A DNA stretch of 64,000 nucleotides from an uncultured Paracoccaceae bacterium (GTDB lineage Bacteria > Pseudomonadota > Alphaproteobacteria > Rhodobacterales > Rhodobacteraceae), in the NCBI GenBank assembly GCA_947498415.1, contig CANMKB010000005.1, forward strand, positions 1 through 64,000, written 5' to 3'. Positions 1 to 9,521 of the stretch are shown piece after piece. A program made the translations under genes and the position numbers. Every line of letters begins with the position of its first letter. The first letter of the stretch is position 1. The notes under the pieces are model-generated. The model ran no database searches and was not told the DNA's origin. It saw nothing but the letters and a program-made list of their open reading frames with translations.

Positions 1-252
1 AAGTCTGATGCCGGAGGTGGATCATCTCAAAGTGCAGACCCACGATTTGCGGAAACGACTGATCTGCCAGCTGCTCAGGTCGATCCACGTTTGGCTGAAA
101 CTGTGGACCCCTCAGCAAACCTATCTAAGTCTGATGCCGGAGGTGGATCATCTCAAAGTGCAGACCCACGATTTGCGGAAACGACTGATCTGCCAGCTGC
201 TCATGTTGATCCACGTTTGGCAAAGACTGTGGATCCGTCTGGCAGTCTTGCC
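1..252 (+). repeat. 126-bp (42-aa) in-frame tandem repeat, two visible copies (1-126, 127-252), array probably continues upstream of window
   Basis: aagtctgatgccggaggtggatcatctcaaagtgcagacccacgatttgcg... starts at 1 and again at 127. The first ~77 nt of the two copies are identical; a degenerate third start (aagtctaacgcggat) is at 253. Confidence 0.95.
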
Positions 253-1680
253 AAGTCTAACGCGGATGAATTTGCGGGTACTCAGGCATTAGATAATGCC
301 GAATCCGCTCGGGCGAGTCAGCTGCGGGTGAACAACAAAATCGACACGCCTGCCGCTCATGCGGAAACGGGTCCGGTGGTGAGCGCAGATGATTCCGGAG
401 GGACGTTTGGCAATTTGACAGGGTTGGATGAGGCCTCTGATGTGGGCAAGTCCCCGTTTCGTGTCGCAGACGACTTTGGTCCGCCAAGCCCCGGGCCGGC
501 TCTGCCGCCTCCACCGCGGGACTATGATTTGGCCCGCGCTGCAGACCGTGCTGAGTTGATTAGGGTGAGCCAGAAAGCTCCCCCAACAAAAGCAGAGCGG
601 TTTGCGTCTGATACAAGCCCTTATAAAGACGATCTGACGCCAACGGCAGCTGAACTGAGGCCTCTTTCAGGACATGCCCAAACACTTGATGGGCGGCGGG
701 CTGCGCTAAATTCTAGGAATGAAGCTGCAGGTCTGGACATTGTTGCAACACGGCCTGACGGAAGCAAAGAGGTCCTGCGGGTTGGTGAACAACTGGGCAA
801 AGGCTCTTACTCTTCGGTTTACCGGCGTCGCAATCCTGATGGGAGCCTTGCAGGCGACGTTATTCGGATCACCCCGGTCGAAGCGGGCAAGGAAAGTGCA
901 TTCGCTGCGGAAATGGCATCACGGCGCATTCTGCAGACTGCAGAAAAAGAGTCGACGTACTTTAGATCTGCTTCAAGGCCTGGCGAGGCTAAGAACTTCT
1001 CCATCACTGAGATCGACGGCAAAAAATACATGATCACGCGTGAAGAAAGCATCGTGGATGCCCAGCGGGCTTTCAAAAAACGTGTCAATAATAAAGCCGC
1101 GCCAGATGCGCCAGAGGCAGATGCATTGCAAAAACTGACCATGGAGCTGGCGATTAGAGATCTGAATGCCAGAGGCTTGGCATTCACAGATCATAAGTTG
1201 GAAAACATCGCGTTGGTCAAAGCTGACACGCCCACGGGATACGAAGTGGTTATGTTTGACACTGGCGGCATCGTTCCCATGCGAGGTGCGGACGATGCGA
1301 CCCGCGCTGCCAATGCACGCAGGCTTCAACAAGAGTTTGACCGTCCCTACCTTGAGAATTCCGTTGTGGCGAGCAACGAAGTTACTCCGAAACAAGCGGC
1401 ACGAGCTGCGCGAAATTCAGATGTCAGATTGGTCGAACGGTCTCATGTCGATTCATTGCTCGATGAGCGTGCATATGGCGCTGCCTATAATGCAGACTAT
1501 GTTGGGGGTGGTGCAGCACCTTTTACACGTTTGGGAAACCGAGGGCGCGACACATATTTTGAATTAACCCGAATGAGCAATGCTCAACTGCGCGATCATA
1601 TTCAAAACAATACGGCCATTCAAAACCTGCTCAAACAACAAGGCAAATCCGTCGACGATCTGGTAAAAACACTCCCCTAA
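1..1680 (+). CDS. Partial (5' truncated by window) repeat-containing protein with a C-terminal protein-kinase-like domain
   Basis: Frame 1 is open from base 1. N-terminal 42-aa tandem repeats, then LGKGSYSSVYR (glycine-rich loop), DHKLEN (DxKxxN catalytic-loop pattern) and FDTGG (DTG in place of DFG). Confidence 0.75.
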   Translation, partial: KSDAGGGSSQSADPRFAETTDLPAAQVDPRLAETVDPSANLSKSDAGGGSSQSADPRFAETTDLPAAHVDPRLAKTVDPSGSLAKSNADEFAGTQALDNAESARASQLRVNNKIDTPAAHAETGPVVSADDSGGTFGNLTGLDEASDVGKSPFRVADDFGPPSPGPALPPPPRDYDLARAADRAELIRVSQKAPPTKAERFASDTSPYKDDLTPTAAELRPLSGHAQTLDGRRAALNSRNEAAGLDIVATRPDGSKEVLRVGEQLGKGSYSSVYRRRNPDGSLAGDVIRITPVEAGKESAFAAEMASRRILQTAEKESTYFRSASRPGEAKNFSITEIDGKKYMITREESIVDAQRAFKKRVNNKAAPDAPEADALQKLTMELAIRDLNARGLAFTDHKLENIALVKADTPTGYEVVMFDTGGIVPMRGADDATRAANARRLQQEFDRPYLENSVVASNEVTPKQAARAARNSDVRLVERSHVDSLLDERAYGAAYNADYVGGGAAPFTRLGNRGRDTYFELTRMSNAQLRDHIQNNTAIQNLLKQQGKSVDDLVKTLP

Positions 1681-1701
1681 CTTTTAATTGAAAGCGCGTA
1701 C

Positions 1702-2718
1702 ATGCGATTTGTATCGTCTCTTACAGTTCCAAGATGGAATGCTATGTATTTAGCGCCAATACTCGCATTTCTTGTTGTGATGACAGGCGGAACGCCTATG
1801 CCTTCTCAGGCGCAATCGCTTGCTTGCGTTGACAGGGATCTTGTGAGTTGCGTTGGCTCATCAGATTGTATGCTGAGCAGCATTGCAAATCAGACTGCCA
1901 GCATGTGCACAACACCCGTAGACCGATGCCAAATCGGGTTTCGTCAATCCATTTTGGATGCAACGGGCCAAACCATAGACAACGAACTTCAACAAGTCAC
2001 AATCCAGCAGTGCAAGGCTCGCATCGGCTGCGCTTATGTACCCGCAGAACAGTGCTATTGCCCGCCTGATGTCGTATGCGTTTGCGGGGGAGGCGCCCCG
2101 CCAACTTGTGTTGAAATGCCAAATGTCCAGATACCTGCGCCAACCGGTGACTTTGTGATCGTTGACGTGCGCAATGTGTCGGGTGTTGCAGCACCGCTTG
2201 ATCTCAACGCTCATCAAGACATCCTTGGACAAGCGCTGTCCTTATCTGCTGGTGGCCTCGGGATGCAGGGGCTTGAATGCGATGCATGGACCATCCAACA
2301 GATTGCACCGGTTCTGGATTTCTTTGATCCATTGCTTTCCGATGTCCTAATAGACCCTGTCGATTATCCAGAAAGTGACGGGGATGCTCGGATTCTGACC
2401 AGCTGGACATATAGCTGCGAAGGAGAGCATTTCCTTAACTTACTTCACGTTGACAACCGGTTGGTTGTGATCCCCTGGGCCAATGGGAGCAAATATTTGA
2501 TCGGCGAAGTACCAATGTCCAACGCAGCAGTCACAAAGCTACAAGCCGCTTTAAAGAATGTGAATTTTTATGACGGCCCAGTCACAGGTGAACTGGATGA
2601 GCACACTTTGGTTTCTGTTTCCAACTGGTATGAATATCGCAGCTCAGCTCGTGATCTCTATCGGTTCGCCCGCACTGCAATTTCTCGAAATTTGTTTGAT
2701 GCGATGGGTGTTTTTTAG
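1702..2718 (+). CDS. Secreted Cys-rich protein with C-terminal peptidoglycan-binding-like segment
   Basis: N-terminal hydrophobic segment ending ...PSQAQS, many Cys in residues ~40-135, C-terminal KLQAALKNVNFYDGPVTGELDEHTLVSVSNWYEYR resembling the PG_binding_1 repeat pattern. Confidence 0.65.
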   Translation: MRFVSSLTVPRWNAMYLAPILAFLVVMTGGTPMPSQAQSLACVDRDLVSCVGSSDCMLSSIANQTASMCTTPVDRCQIGFRQSILDATGQTIDNELQQVTIQQCKARIGCAYVPAEQCYCPPDVVCVCGGGAPPTCVEMPNVQIPAPTGDFVIVDVRNVSGVAAPLDLNAHQDILGQALSLSAGGLGMQGLECDAWTIQQIAPVLDFFDPLLSDVLIDPVDYPESDGDARILTSWTYSCEGEHFLNLLHVDNRLVVIPWANGSKYLIGEVPMSNAAVTKLQAALKNVNFYDGPVTGELDEHTLVSVSNWYEYRSSARDLYRFARTAISRNLFDAMGVF

Positions 2719-2745
2719 ATTACAGAGGGGGCGCAAATGTTGAAA

Positions 2746-2773
2746 TACAGCGGCGATAGCGCACGCCGCTGTA
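2746..2773. terminator. Hairpin between convergent genes
   Basis: TACAGCGGCG-N8-CGCCGCTGTA perfect 10-bp stem between the 1702-2718 (+) and 2813-3652 (-) genes; weak T tract. Confidence 0.5.
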
Positions 2774-2812
2774 TCCCGATGTGCCTGAACGTTGCTATAA
2801 AATCATACGGGC

Positions 2813-3652
2813 TTAGTGCGCCATGAACACTGGCACTTTAGCCTGTTCCAGCATGTGGCGGGTTGCGCCGCCCAGAACACTTTCGCGGAAGCGCGAGTGG
2901 CCATACGCACCCATGACGATCAAATCAGAAACCTTATCCTGAGCGTGCCGTAGCAGCACATCGGACACACGTGGCATGGATTTGGTGATCACGTCTACCT
3001 CGACCCTGACACCGTGGCGGGCCAAAAATTGCGAAAGTGCACCGCCGGGATCAGAGCGGTTCGGTCCATGGGCAGGAGGATCAACCACGACAACCCGAAC
3101 CAACTCTGCCTCGCGCAACAAGCCCAATGCTGCCTTTGCGGCCACAAGGGCCTCGCTGCTTTCGTTCCACGCAACGGTGATGGTGTTTGGCGGATAGGGC
3201 AGGGAGGCATTATCGGGCATCACCAGCACCGGAACACTGGCCTCAAACAGGGCAGATTCCACAATCATCGGCATCTCTTTTTCTTTGTTCTCCCCGTATG
3301 GGGTTGGCACGACAACCAAGTCAGAAAACCGCGCACGGGCTGCGATATGGCGGCTGAGCTCTGTGATTTGCGTTACGCCAGTTTCTACAGACCATCGTAT
3401 GTCTGTGTTGCCCAGATGGGCGCGTGCCAAGGTTTCAAGGCGGCGTGCCTCTTCGCGAACTTGATTAAGGGATTGCTCTACAATCAAAGCCGTTGCGCCT
3501 GCGTAGTAGTATCCGGTCTGGCTGCGATCCACGCCAATGCAGAGGCAATCAAGGTGGGCGTCACATCCACCCGCCAATTCGGCCGCTTTTTTCACCGTCG
3601 TATTCGCGAGGCGGTCATCAGAAAGAACTGTGAGCAGTGAGCTAAATGACAT
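2813..3652 (-). CDS. Universal stress protein (two UspA-like domains)
   Basis: C-terminal [37 protein letters not shown] is the classic UspA G-2x-G-9x-G motif; divergent from ccoN. Confidence 0.9.
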   Translation of the reverse strand: MSFSSLLTVLSDDRLANTTVKKAAELAGGCDAHLDCLCIGVDRSQTGYYYAGATALIVEQSLNQVREEARRLETLARAHLGNTDIRWSVETGVTQITELSRHIAARARFSDLVVVPTPYGENKEKEMPMIVESALFEASVPVLVMPDNASLPYPPNTITVAWNESSEALVAAKAALGLLREAELVRVVVVDPPAHGPNRSDPGGALSQFLARHGVRVEVDVITKSMPRVSDVLLRHAQDKVSDLIVMGAYGHSRFRESVLGGATRHMLEQAKVPVFMAH

Positions 3653-3727
3653 GACTGTCTCCTTTGTTGCTCGGTTCGCGCGGATTCATTCTTTTCATCA
3701 GCCTGCCCGCAAAACGGATGCTGCTCT

Positions 3728-3741
3728 TTGATGCAGATCAA
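3728..3741. promoter_or_regulatory. FNR/Anr-type binding site upstream of ccoN
   Basis: TTGATGCAGATCAA is a perfect match to TTGAT-N4-ATCAA, ~95 bp upstream of the ccoN ATG and in the divergent usp/ccoN spacer. Confidence 0.85.
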
Positions 3742-3835
3742 AGCGGATGGGCGGGGAAACCTTCAGAACGCCAACAGTCTAAATCCGCCCGAACTGCGTC
3801 GAGTCGCATCAAAGGGCACGGCGAAGGGACGTAAA

Positions 3836-5440
3836 ATGTTAAATTATATCAAGCTGATCGCGCTCGGTTTGATCACGCTTTGTGCGATGATCGCGGCGAA
3901 TTATGCGCGTGATTTGGCTTACTTGGTACATGCGTTGATCATTACGCTTGTATCCGGAGGCCTCTTTTTATGGGTGTTGCGTGGCACCGGGGATGAAAAA
4001 CCTGAACTCCCGCAAAACGAATATATGGACGGTGTGATCCGCTATGGGGTTGTGGCCACCGCCTTTTGGGGCGTGGTGGGCTTTCTCGTCGGTGTGTTTA
4101 TCGCGTTTCAGTTGGCCTTTCCGGTATTGAACTTTGAATGGGCCGAAGGTTTGGCGAACTTTGGTCGCTTGCGTCCGATCCACACCAGCGCTGTGATCTT
4201 TGCCTTTGGCGGCAACGCTTTGTTGGCGACGTCTTTTTACGTGGTGCAACGCACAAGCGCGGCGCGTTTGTGGGGCGGAAACCTCGCTTGGTTTGTGTTC
4301 TGGGGCTATCAATTGTTCATCGTTCTGGCGGCCACCGGTTACCTGTTGGGCGGAACACAATCCAAAGAATACGCAGAACCTGAGTGGTACGTTGATATCT
4401 GGCTGACCATTGTGTGGGTTGCCTATTTGGCGGTGTTCTTAGGGACCATCATCAAACGTAAAGAAAAGCACATCTATGTGGCGAACTGGTTCTATCTTGG
4501 CTTCATCGTGACTGTTGCGATGCTGCATTTGGTGAACAACCTCACGATCCCCGTTAGCATCTTTGGGTCTAAATCCGTAATCGTTTGGGCAGGCGTTCAA
4601 GACGCGATGGTGCAGTGGTGGTACGGCCACAACGCTGTGGGCTTCTTTCTGACCGCAGGTTTCTTGGGCATGATGTACTACTTCATTCCGAAACAAGCTG
4701 AACGGCCGGTGTTTTCCTACAAACTGTCGATCATCCACTTTTGGGCGCTGATCTTTTTGTACATCTGGGCTGGCCCGCACCACTTGCATTACACAGCCTT
4801 GCCGGATTGGGCCTCGACCCTGGGGATGGTGTTTTCCATCGTGCTTTGGATGCCAAGCTGGGGTGGCATGATCAACGGTCTGATGACGCTCTCTGGCGCC
4901 TGGGACAAGCTGCGCACTGATCCGGTGATCCGCATGATGGTGATCTCGGTTGCGTTCTACGGCATGTCGACCTTTGAAGGCCCGATGATGTCGATCCGTG
5001 CGGTTAACGCGCTTAGCCATTACACCGACTGGACCATTGGTCACGTGCATTCCGGTGCATTGGGTTGGAATGGCATGATCACCTTTGGAGCGCTGTACTA
5101 TCTGGTGCCTGTGCTTTGGAAACGTGAGCGTCTGTATAGCCTTAGCCTTGTCAGCTGGCACTTCTGGCTCGCGACGATCGGTATCGTTCTTTATGCGGCG
5201 TCCATGTGGGTCACCGGCATCATGGAAGGTCTGATGTGGCGCGAAGTTGATGCAAACGGGTTCCTTGTGAACAGTTTTGCCGACACCGTGGCCGCGAAGT
5301 TCCCGATGTATGTGGTGCGTGGATTGGGCGGAGTTATGTACCTCGCAGGTGCGCTCATCATGTGTGCCAACCTTTGGTTAACCGTGCGCAAAGCGCCTGC
5401 ACGCGACGCATCGCTGAGCGTTGCGGTTCCAGCGGAATAA
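3836..5440 (+). CDS. ccoN: cbb3-type cytochrome c oxidase subunit I
   Basis: Multi-TM heme-copper oxidase with [20 protein letters not shown] and [19 protein letters not shown]; start reassigned to MLNYIKL (ORF track starts at a TTG inside the FNR box). Confidence 0.97.
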   Translation: MLNYIKLIALGLITLCAMIAANYARDLAYLVHALIITLVSGGLFLWVLRGTGDEKPELPQNEYMDGVIRYGVVATAFWGVVGFLVGVFIAFQLAFPVLNFEWAEGLANFGRLRPIHTSAVIFAFGGNALLATSFYVVQRTSAARLWGGNLAWFVFWGYQLFIVLAATGYLLGGTQSKEYAEPEWYVDIWLTIVWVAYLAVFLGTIIKRKEKHIYVANWFYLGFIVTVAMLHLVNNLTIPVSIFGSKSVIVWAGVQDAMVQWWYGHNAVGFFLTAGFLGMMYYFIPKQAERPVFSYKLSIIHFWALIFLYIWAGPHHLHYTALPDWASTLGMVFSIVLWMPSWGGMINGLMTLSGAWDKLRTDPVIRMMVISVAFYGMSTFEGPMMSIRAVNALSHYTDWTIGHVHSGALGWNGMITFGALYYLVPVLWKRERLYSLSLVSWHFWLATIGIVLYAASMWVTGIMEGLMWREVDANGFLVNSFADTVAAKFPMYVVRGLGGVMYLAGALIMCANLWLTVRKAPARDASLSVAVPAE

Positions 5441-5454
5441 GGAGGGTCTGAAAG

Positions 5455-6186
5455 ATGGCAATTCTCGATAAACATAAAATCTTAGAAACCAACGCGACCC
5501 TCTTGCTGGTGTGTAGCCTCTTGGTGGTGTCGATCGGGGGGATCGTACAGATTGCCCCATTGTTCTGGCTAGAGAACACGATTGAGGATGTAGAGGGCAT
5601 GCGCCCCTACACCCCGCTCGAACTGGCTGGGAAAGAGGTTTACATCCGCGAAGGCTGTTATGTCTGTCACTCGCAGATGATCCGCCCGATGCGGGATGAG
5701 GTCGAACGCTATGGCCACTATTCCCTGGCGGCTGAAAGCAAATATGATCACCCGTTTCAGTGGGGCTCTAAGCGTACAGGGCCTGATCTGGCACGTGTCG
5801 GTGGCCGATATTCTGATGATTGGCATGTGGACCACCTGATTGATCCGCAATCTGTTGTGCCTGAATCTGTGATGCCCAAGTATGGCTTTCTGGCAAATCG
5901 TCGGATTGATGGGGAATACATCGGTGATCTGATGAAGGTCAACGCCATGGTGGGTGTGCCTTACACCAAAGAGATGATCGACAACGCGCAGATTGATTTT
6001 CGTGTGCAAGCCGACCCTGACGAAGACTATGACGGACTGCTGGAACGCTATGGCGAAGACAGCGTGAGCGTTCGGAACTTTGATGGGGCACAGGGTGTGA
6101 CCGAAATGGATGCGCTGGTGGCTTATCTGCAAATGCTGGGCACGTTGGTTGATTTCTCGACCTTCACTCCAGATGCGTCTCGCTAA
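5455..6186 (+). CDS. ccoO: cbb3-type cytochrome c oxidase subunit II (monoheme cytochrome c)
   Basis: Single N-terminal [28 protein letters not shown] (CxxCH), directly follows ccoN. Confidence 0.97.
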   Translation: MAILDKHKILETNATLLLVCSLLVVSIGGIVQIAPLFWLENTIEDVEGMRPYTPLELAGKEVYIREGCYVCHSQMIRPMRDEVERYGHYSLAAESKYDHPFQWGSKRTGPDLARVGGRYSDDWHVDHLIDPQSVVPESVMPKYGFLANRRIDGEYIGDLMKVNAMVGVPYTKEMIDNAQIDFRVQADPDEDYDGLLERYGEDSVSVRNFDGAQGVTEMDALVAYLQMLGTLVDFSTFTPDASR

Positions 6187-6198
6187 GGAGGGCTGAAC

Positions 6199-6393
6199 AT
6201 GGAGACCTATTCTTTACTCAGAGAGTTTGCAGACAGCTGGATGCTTTTGTTCCTGTTCTGTGTGTTTGCGGCGGTGGTCGTTTGGGTGTTCCGCCCGGGT
6301 GCCTCTAAGACATACAGCGATACGGCTGACATCCCCTTTCGGCATGATGATGCGCCTGCGCACGACGTTGCAGCACAGGAGGTGCTGAAATGA
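6199..6393 (+). CDS. ccoQ: cbb3-type cytochrome oxidase small subunit
   Basis: 64-aa single-TM protein between ccoO and ccoP; VWVFRPGASKTYSDTADIPFRHD. Confidence 0.9.
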   Translation: METYSLLREFADSWMLLFLFCVFAAVVVWVFRPGASKTYSDTADIPFRHDDAPAHDVAAQEVLK

Positions 6394-7256
6394 CCAAAAT
6401 GACAAAAGACAAACAGGACATTCCAACCACCGGCCATGAATGGGACGGGATTCAGGAGTATGACAACCCTATGCCGCGTTGGTGGCTGTGGACATTCTAT
6501 GCCTGTATTCTTTGGGGCATTGGCTATGTCATTGCATATCCGGCTTGGCCGGGGATCACTTCGGCCACAGCTGGCATTCTGGGCTATTCAACTCGGGCCG
6601 AAGTGGCAGAGGCTATTGCCGAAGTGGATCGCCGCAACGAGGCGATCAATGCCAAGCTTGCGACAACCGATCTAACGGCGATTTCTGAGGATGCTGAATT
6701 GAACGGCTATGCCGTTTCTGCCGGGGCGGCTGTCTTTAAAACTTGGTGTGCCCAATGTCATGGGTCAGGTGCTGCGGGGGCCAAAGGCTATCCGAATCTT
6801 TTGGACAATGACTGGTTGTGGGGGGGCGATATCGAAGCCATCCATGAAACAATCACTTTTGGTATTCGCAACGAAGACAACGATTTAGCGCGGTATTCTG
6901 AAATGCCAGCTTTTGGGCGTGATGAGCTGCTTGAGGACGATCAAATTGATCAGGTCGTGAATTTCGTTATGTCGCTTAGCGGTGACCCGATCAGCGCAAC
7001 GCTCGTCACCGAAGGGGCCGTGGTGTTTGAGGAGAACTGTGCGGCATGTCATGGCGACAATGGGGCCGGAGATCAAAGCCAAGGTGCGCCAAACCTGGCG
7101 GATGCGATTTGGTTGTTTGGTGGGTCTTATGATGAAATCCGCGAAACGGTTTATAACGCCCAGTTCGGTGTCATGCCAAATTGGGACACTCGCCTGACAG
7201 AGGCCCAAATTCGTGCGGTTTCCACCTATGTTCACCAATTGGGTGGCGGTGAATAG
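6390..7256 (+). CDS. ccoP: cbb3-type cytochrome c oxidase subunit III (diheme)
   Basis: N-terminal GHEWDGIQEYDNPMPRWWLWTFY and two CxxCH motifs (CAQCH, CAACH). Confidence 0.97.
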   Translation: MTKMTKDKQDIPTTGHEWDGIQEYDNPMPRWWLWTFYACILWGIGYVIAYPAWPGITSATAGILGYSTRAEVAEAIAEVDRRNEAINAKLATTDLTAISEDAELNGYAVSAGAAVFKTWCAQCHGSGAAGAKGYPNLLDNDWLWGGDIEAIHETITFGIRNEDNDLARYSEMPAFGRDELLEDDQIDQVVNFVMSLSGDPISATLVTEGAVVFEENCAACHGDNGAGDQSQGAPNLADAIWLFGGSYDEIRETVYNAQFGVMPNWDTRLTEAQIRAVSTYVHQLGGGE

Positions 7257-7275
7257 ACAAATGTCACACATGTTT

Positions 7276-7305
7276 AAACCCGGCACAGGCTGTGCCGGGT
7301 TTTCA
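7276..7305. terminator. Bidirectional intrinsic terminator
   Basis: AACCCGGCACAG-G-CTGTGCCGGGTTTTCAGTTT between convergent ccoP and the 7308-8603 gene. Confidence 0.8.
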
Positions 7306-7307
7306 GT

Positions 7308-8603
7308 TTAGAAGTTTGACTCAAATCCAAAACGCGCCTGCACACCATTGCTGGTAAATCGTGCGACATTTGATTGAGTTTGCGATGCGGTGATGTTGAG
7401 GCTTGGTGAAAAGCCATAGTAGGACATGTTTTCAAAGACAGCAGTTGCCCCGACAGATACCGAGCGGTCTCGGCGCCCATTCAATGACAGGGAATACGTG
7501 TCGTAGTCTTTATAGCCCAGCCCAACAGAGAACGTCAGTTTTGTGTCCCATATTCTTTGGGCACGTTCGTAATCGATGATGAATCGGCTGTCGGTGTAAG
7601 TGAATGCGTCGACTGCCGCATCATTATACCGCGATTGAAGCGTGACGCGCACGATATCTTGGTTCTGCAATCGTTGGGCATAGGTGCCTTGGAGGTTGTA
7701 GATTTGTGTGTTTGTCTGTGCATTTGATAGGGCAATCTGATCTTCGACAAATCCGCCGACTGTCAGCGCTGCGTTTTGCCCCAACACAAAGTCCTGCGAC
7801 ACTGCGAGCCGTGTGTACCGGCGCAGCGGATCGCCTCCGTACCATGTTTTGCCCAAATGAAAGGAGCCGGTGGTCGGGCCCAGATTTTCAAATAGGCGAC
7901 GCTTTTGACTGACAAAGACTTCGCCTTGAACCAAGGCGTAATCACTGCCAGAAACGTTTGGGGCGGCCTGTTTGGCAGTGTCACTGAGCGAATAGGTGCG
8001 GCCATATAGTGTACCTCCGATCACCGTGACCTGCTGCGCACTTTCTGAAAGCTTGTAGATCAGGTCCGCTTGGCCGGAGTATTCTATGCCTGACAATGCA
8101 AGGGCGCTGGGCGCGAATTCGAATTCAAATCCGCCCAATTCAAAGTATTTTTCCGCCGCGCCGCCGTTGATGTTGTCGGATGGGGCGATGGCGAACGACA
8201 GGTTCACATTATAAGGCGATTTGTTTCGCACGACGTTGAACTCTTGGTTTACCTGCAGAGCGTCTTGGGGTGTCGTCACATGGTTAGCCGCACGGCGCAG
8301 CCAGTATTGTGCAAGAAGGGGACGCTGATCGTTTAGGTGGGCGGCGCTGGCCAATCGTGCGGCACGCAATTTGTCATTAGGGTTTTGGGCCACGCGATAG
8401 GCCTGAATCGCGCCTTGTGTGGCTTGACGAAATTGCGCGTCAGAAAACGATTGCTCGGCTTTTGTGATGATTTGTGGGTACGGCTGATCTGAGCCAAATG
8501 CCACAGAGCCAACGCTGCTGAGCACAAGGACGATGATGATCAGCAATGGCCCCCAGCGCTGTACAGTTTTCATGACAATTGTTTTCAATGCGACCCAGTT
8601 CAT
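7308..8603 (-). CDS. Outer-membrane beta-barrel protein resembling surface lipoprotein assembly modifier (SLAM/DUF560-like)
   Basis: Signal-anchor, helical repeat-like N-terminus, LSFAIAPSDNINGGA motif, repeated amphipathic strands and C-terminal GFSPSLNITASQTQSNVARFTSNGVQARFGFESNF ending in F. Confidence 0.65.
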   Translation of the reverse strand: MNWVALKTIVMKTVQRWGPLLIIIVLVLSSVGSVAFGSDQPYPQIITKAEQSFSDAQFRQATQGAIQAYRVAQNPNDKLRAARLASAAHLNDQRPLLAQYWLRRAANHVTTPQDALQVNQEFNVVRNKSPYNVNLSFAIAPSDNINGGAAEKYFELGGFEFEFAPSALALSGIEYSGQADLIYKLSESAQQVTVIGGTLYGRTYSLSDTAKQAAPNVSGSDYALVQGEVFVSQKRRLFENLGPTTGSFHLGKTWYGGDPLRRYTRLAVSQDFVLGQNAALTVGGFVEDQIALSNAQTNTQIYNLQGTYAQRLQNQDIVRVTLQSRYNDAAVDAFTYTDSRFIIDYERAQRIWDTKLTFSVGLGYKDYDTYSLSLNGRRDRSVSVGATAVFENMSYYGFSPSLNITASQTQSNVARFTSNGVQARFGFESNF

Positions 8604-8848
8604 TCTGGGCGAATTTCATTTAGATCACCTTACGCAGCAATCGCCGTGACACGGGTGTGCCTTAATAAGCGGGCGGTTGCCCAGCTTTGGCTGACAATTG
8701 CCGACGACAGATCGCGTGGCGAGCTCTTGCCGAGCTTTACAGGCGTTTTCAGCATTATGTTGCCTCATTCAAAGCGTAGCCTGTGCGGAGCTATACAGCA
8801 CATTTCTTTGCAGATTAGACCTCGGTGGAAGGCAAGGAGCAGACAGAT

Positions 8849-9412
8849 ATGAAATGGCTTATCCCGATCATGATGGTTTCGGCGCTTGGCGCGTGCGGTG
8901 GAGGTACAACCGGTGGAAGCAGTGCGGTGCTCCCTGCAGGTACGACGGCGCCACCACCTGCGGCAACACCTCCGAGTTCGTCACCGCCTAGTACTTCGCC
9001 GGGCGGTTCCTCCCCACCCAGTGGTGGCGGAGCGAATACAGCGTCTTTTGGTAGTCTGCTGAATGATGTGCGCCTGTCAAATAGCGCCGGCCCTGTTGCG
9101 TTTGATGCGCGTTTGGCCAATGCGGCCCAAGGTCATGCCAATGACATGCAGGCAAACAACTATTTTAGCCACACAGGGCGGAATGGATCGTCAGCAGGCG
9201 ATCGTATTTCAGACGCGGGATACCGTTGGCGCACCTATGGTGAGAACATTGCGCGAGGTCAGCGCACCGAAGAGGAAGTGCTGGACGCCTGGACTAATTC
9301 ACCAGGGCACCATGCCAATAACATCAATCCGAATTTCGAAGATTTCGGTCTTGCTAAGGCCGGAAGCGGCAACGGTACCTACTGGGTATTATTGTTGGCC
9401 GCAGAACAGTAG
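8849..9412 (+). CDS. CAP-domain (SCP/PR1-like) lipoprotein with Pro/Ser/Gly-rich linker
   Basis: Lipobox LGAC, low-complexity P/S/G linker, then CAP motifs HANDMQANNYFSHTGRNGSSAGDRI, GENIARG, AWTNSPGHHANNINPNFEDFGLA. Confidence 0.85.
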   Translation: MKWLIPIMMVSALGACGGGTTGGSSAVLPAGTTAPPPAATPPSSSPPSTSPGGSSPPSGGGANTASFGSLLNDVRLSNSAGPVAFDARLANAAQGHANDMQANNYFSHTGRNGSSAGDRISDAGYRWRTYGENIARGQRTEEEVLDAWTNSPGHHANNINPNFEDFGLAKAGSGNGTYWVLLLAAEQ

Positions 9413-9439
9413 GGCACTCAACCGCCTTTATGTCCAACT

Positions 9440-9467
9440 GGGCGCGGGTTTTCCGCGCCCTTTTTTT
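9440..9467 (+). terminator. Intrinsic terminator of CAP-domain gene
   Basis: GGGCGCGG-gtttt-CCGCGCCC followed by TTTTTTT. Confidence 0.9.
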
Positions 9468-9473
9468 CGTTTC

Positions 9474-9487
9474 TTGATCTACGTCAA
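9474..9487 (+). promoter_or_regulatory. FNR-type site (one mismatch) not adjacent to any annotated ORF
   Basis: TTGATCTACGTCAA; a TATTCA -10-like hexamer lies at 9510-9515, matching class II FNR spacing. Confidence 0.6.
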
Positions 9488-9521
9488 AGTCGAATTGGGC
9501 CAAAGCCCGTATTCAGTCATC

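Noticed and set aside
1-252. CRISPR-like repeat
   Set aside because: The 126-bp repeats are directly adjacent, in frame and coding; no spacer architecture.
4439-5161. 240-aa minus-strand ORF inside ccoN
   Set aside because: Antisense shadow of a well-supported gene; no recognisable domain.
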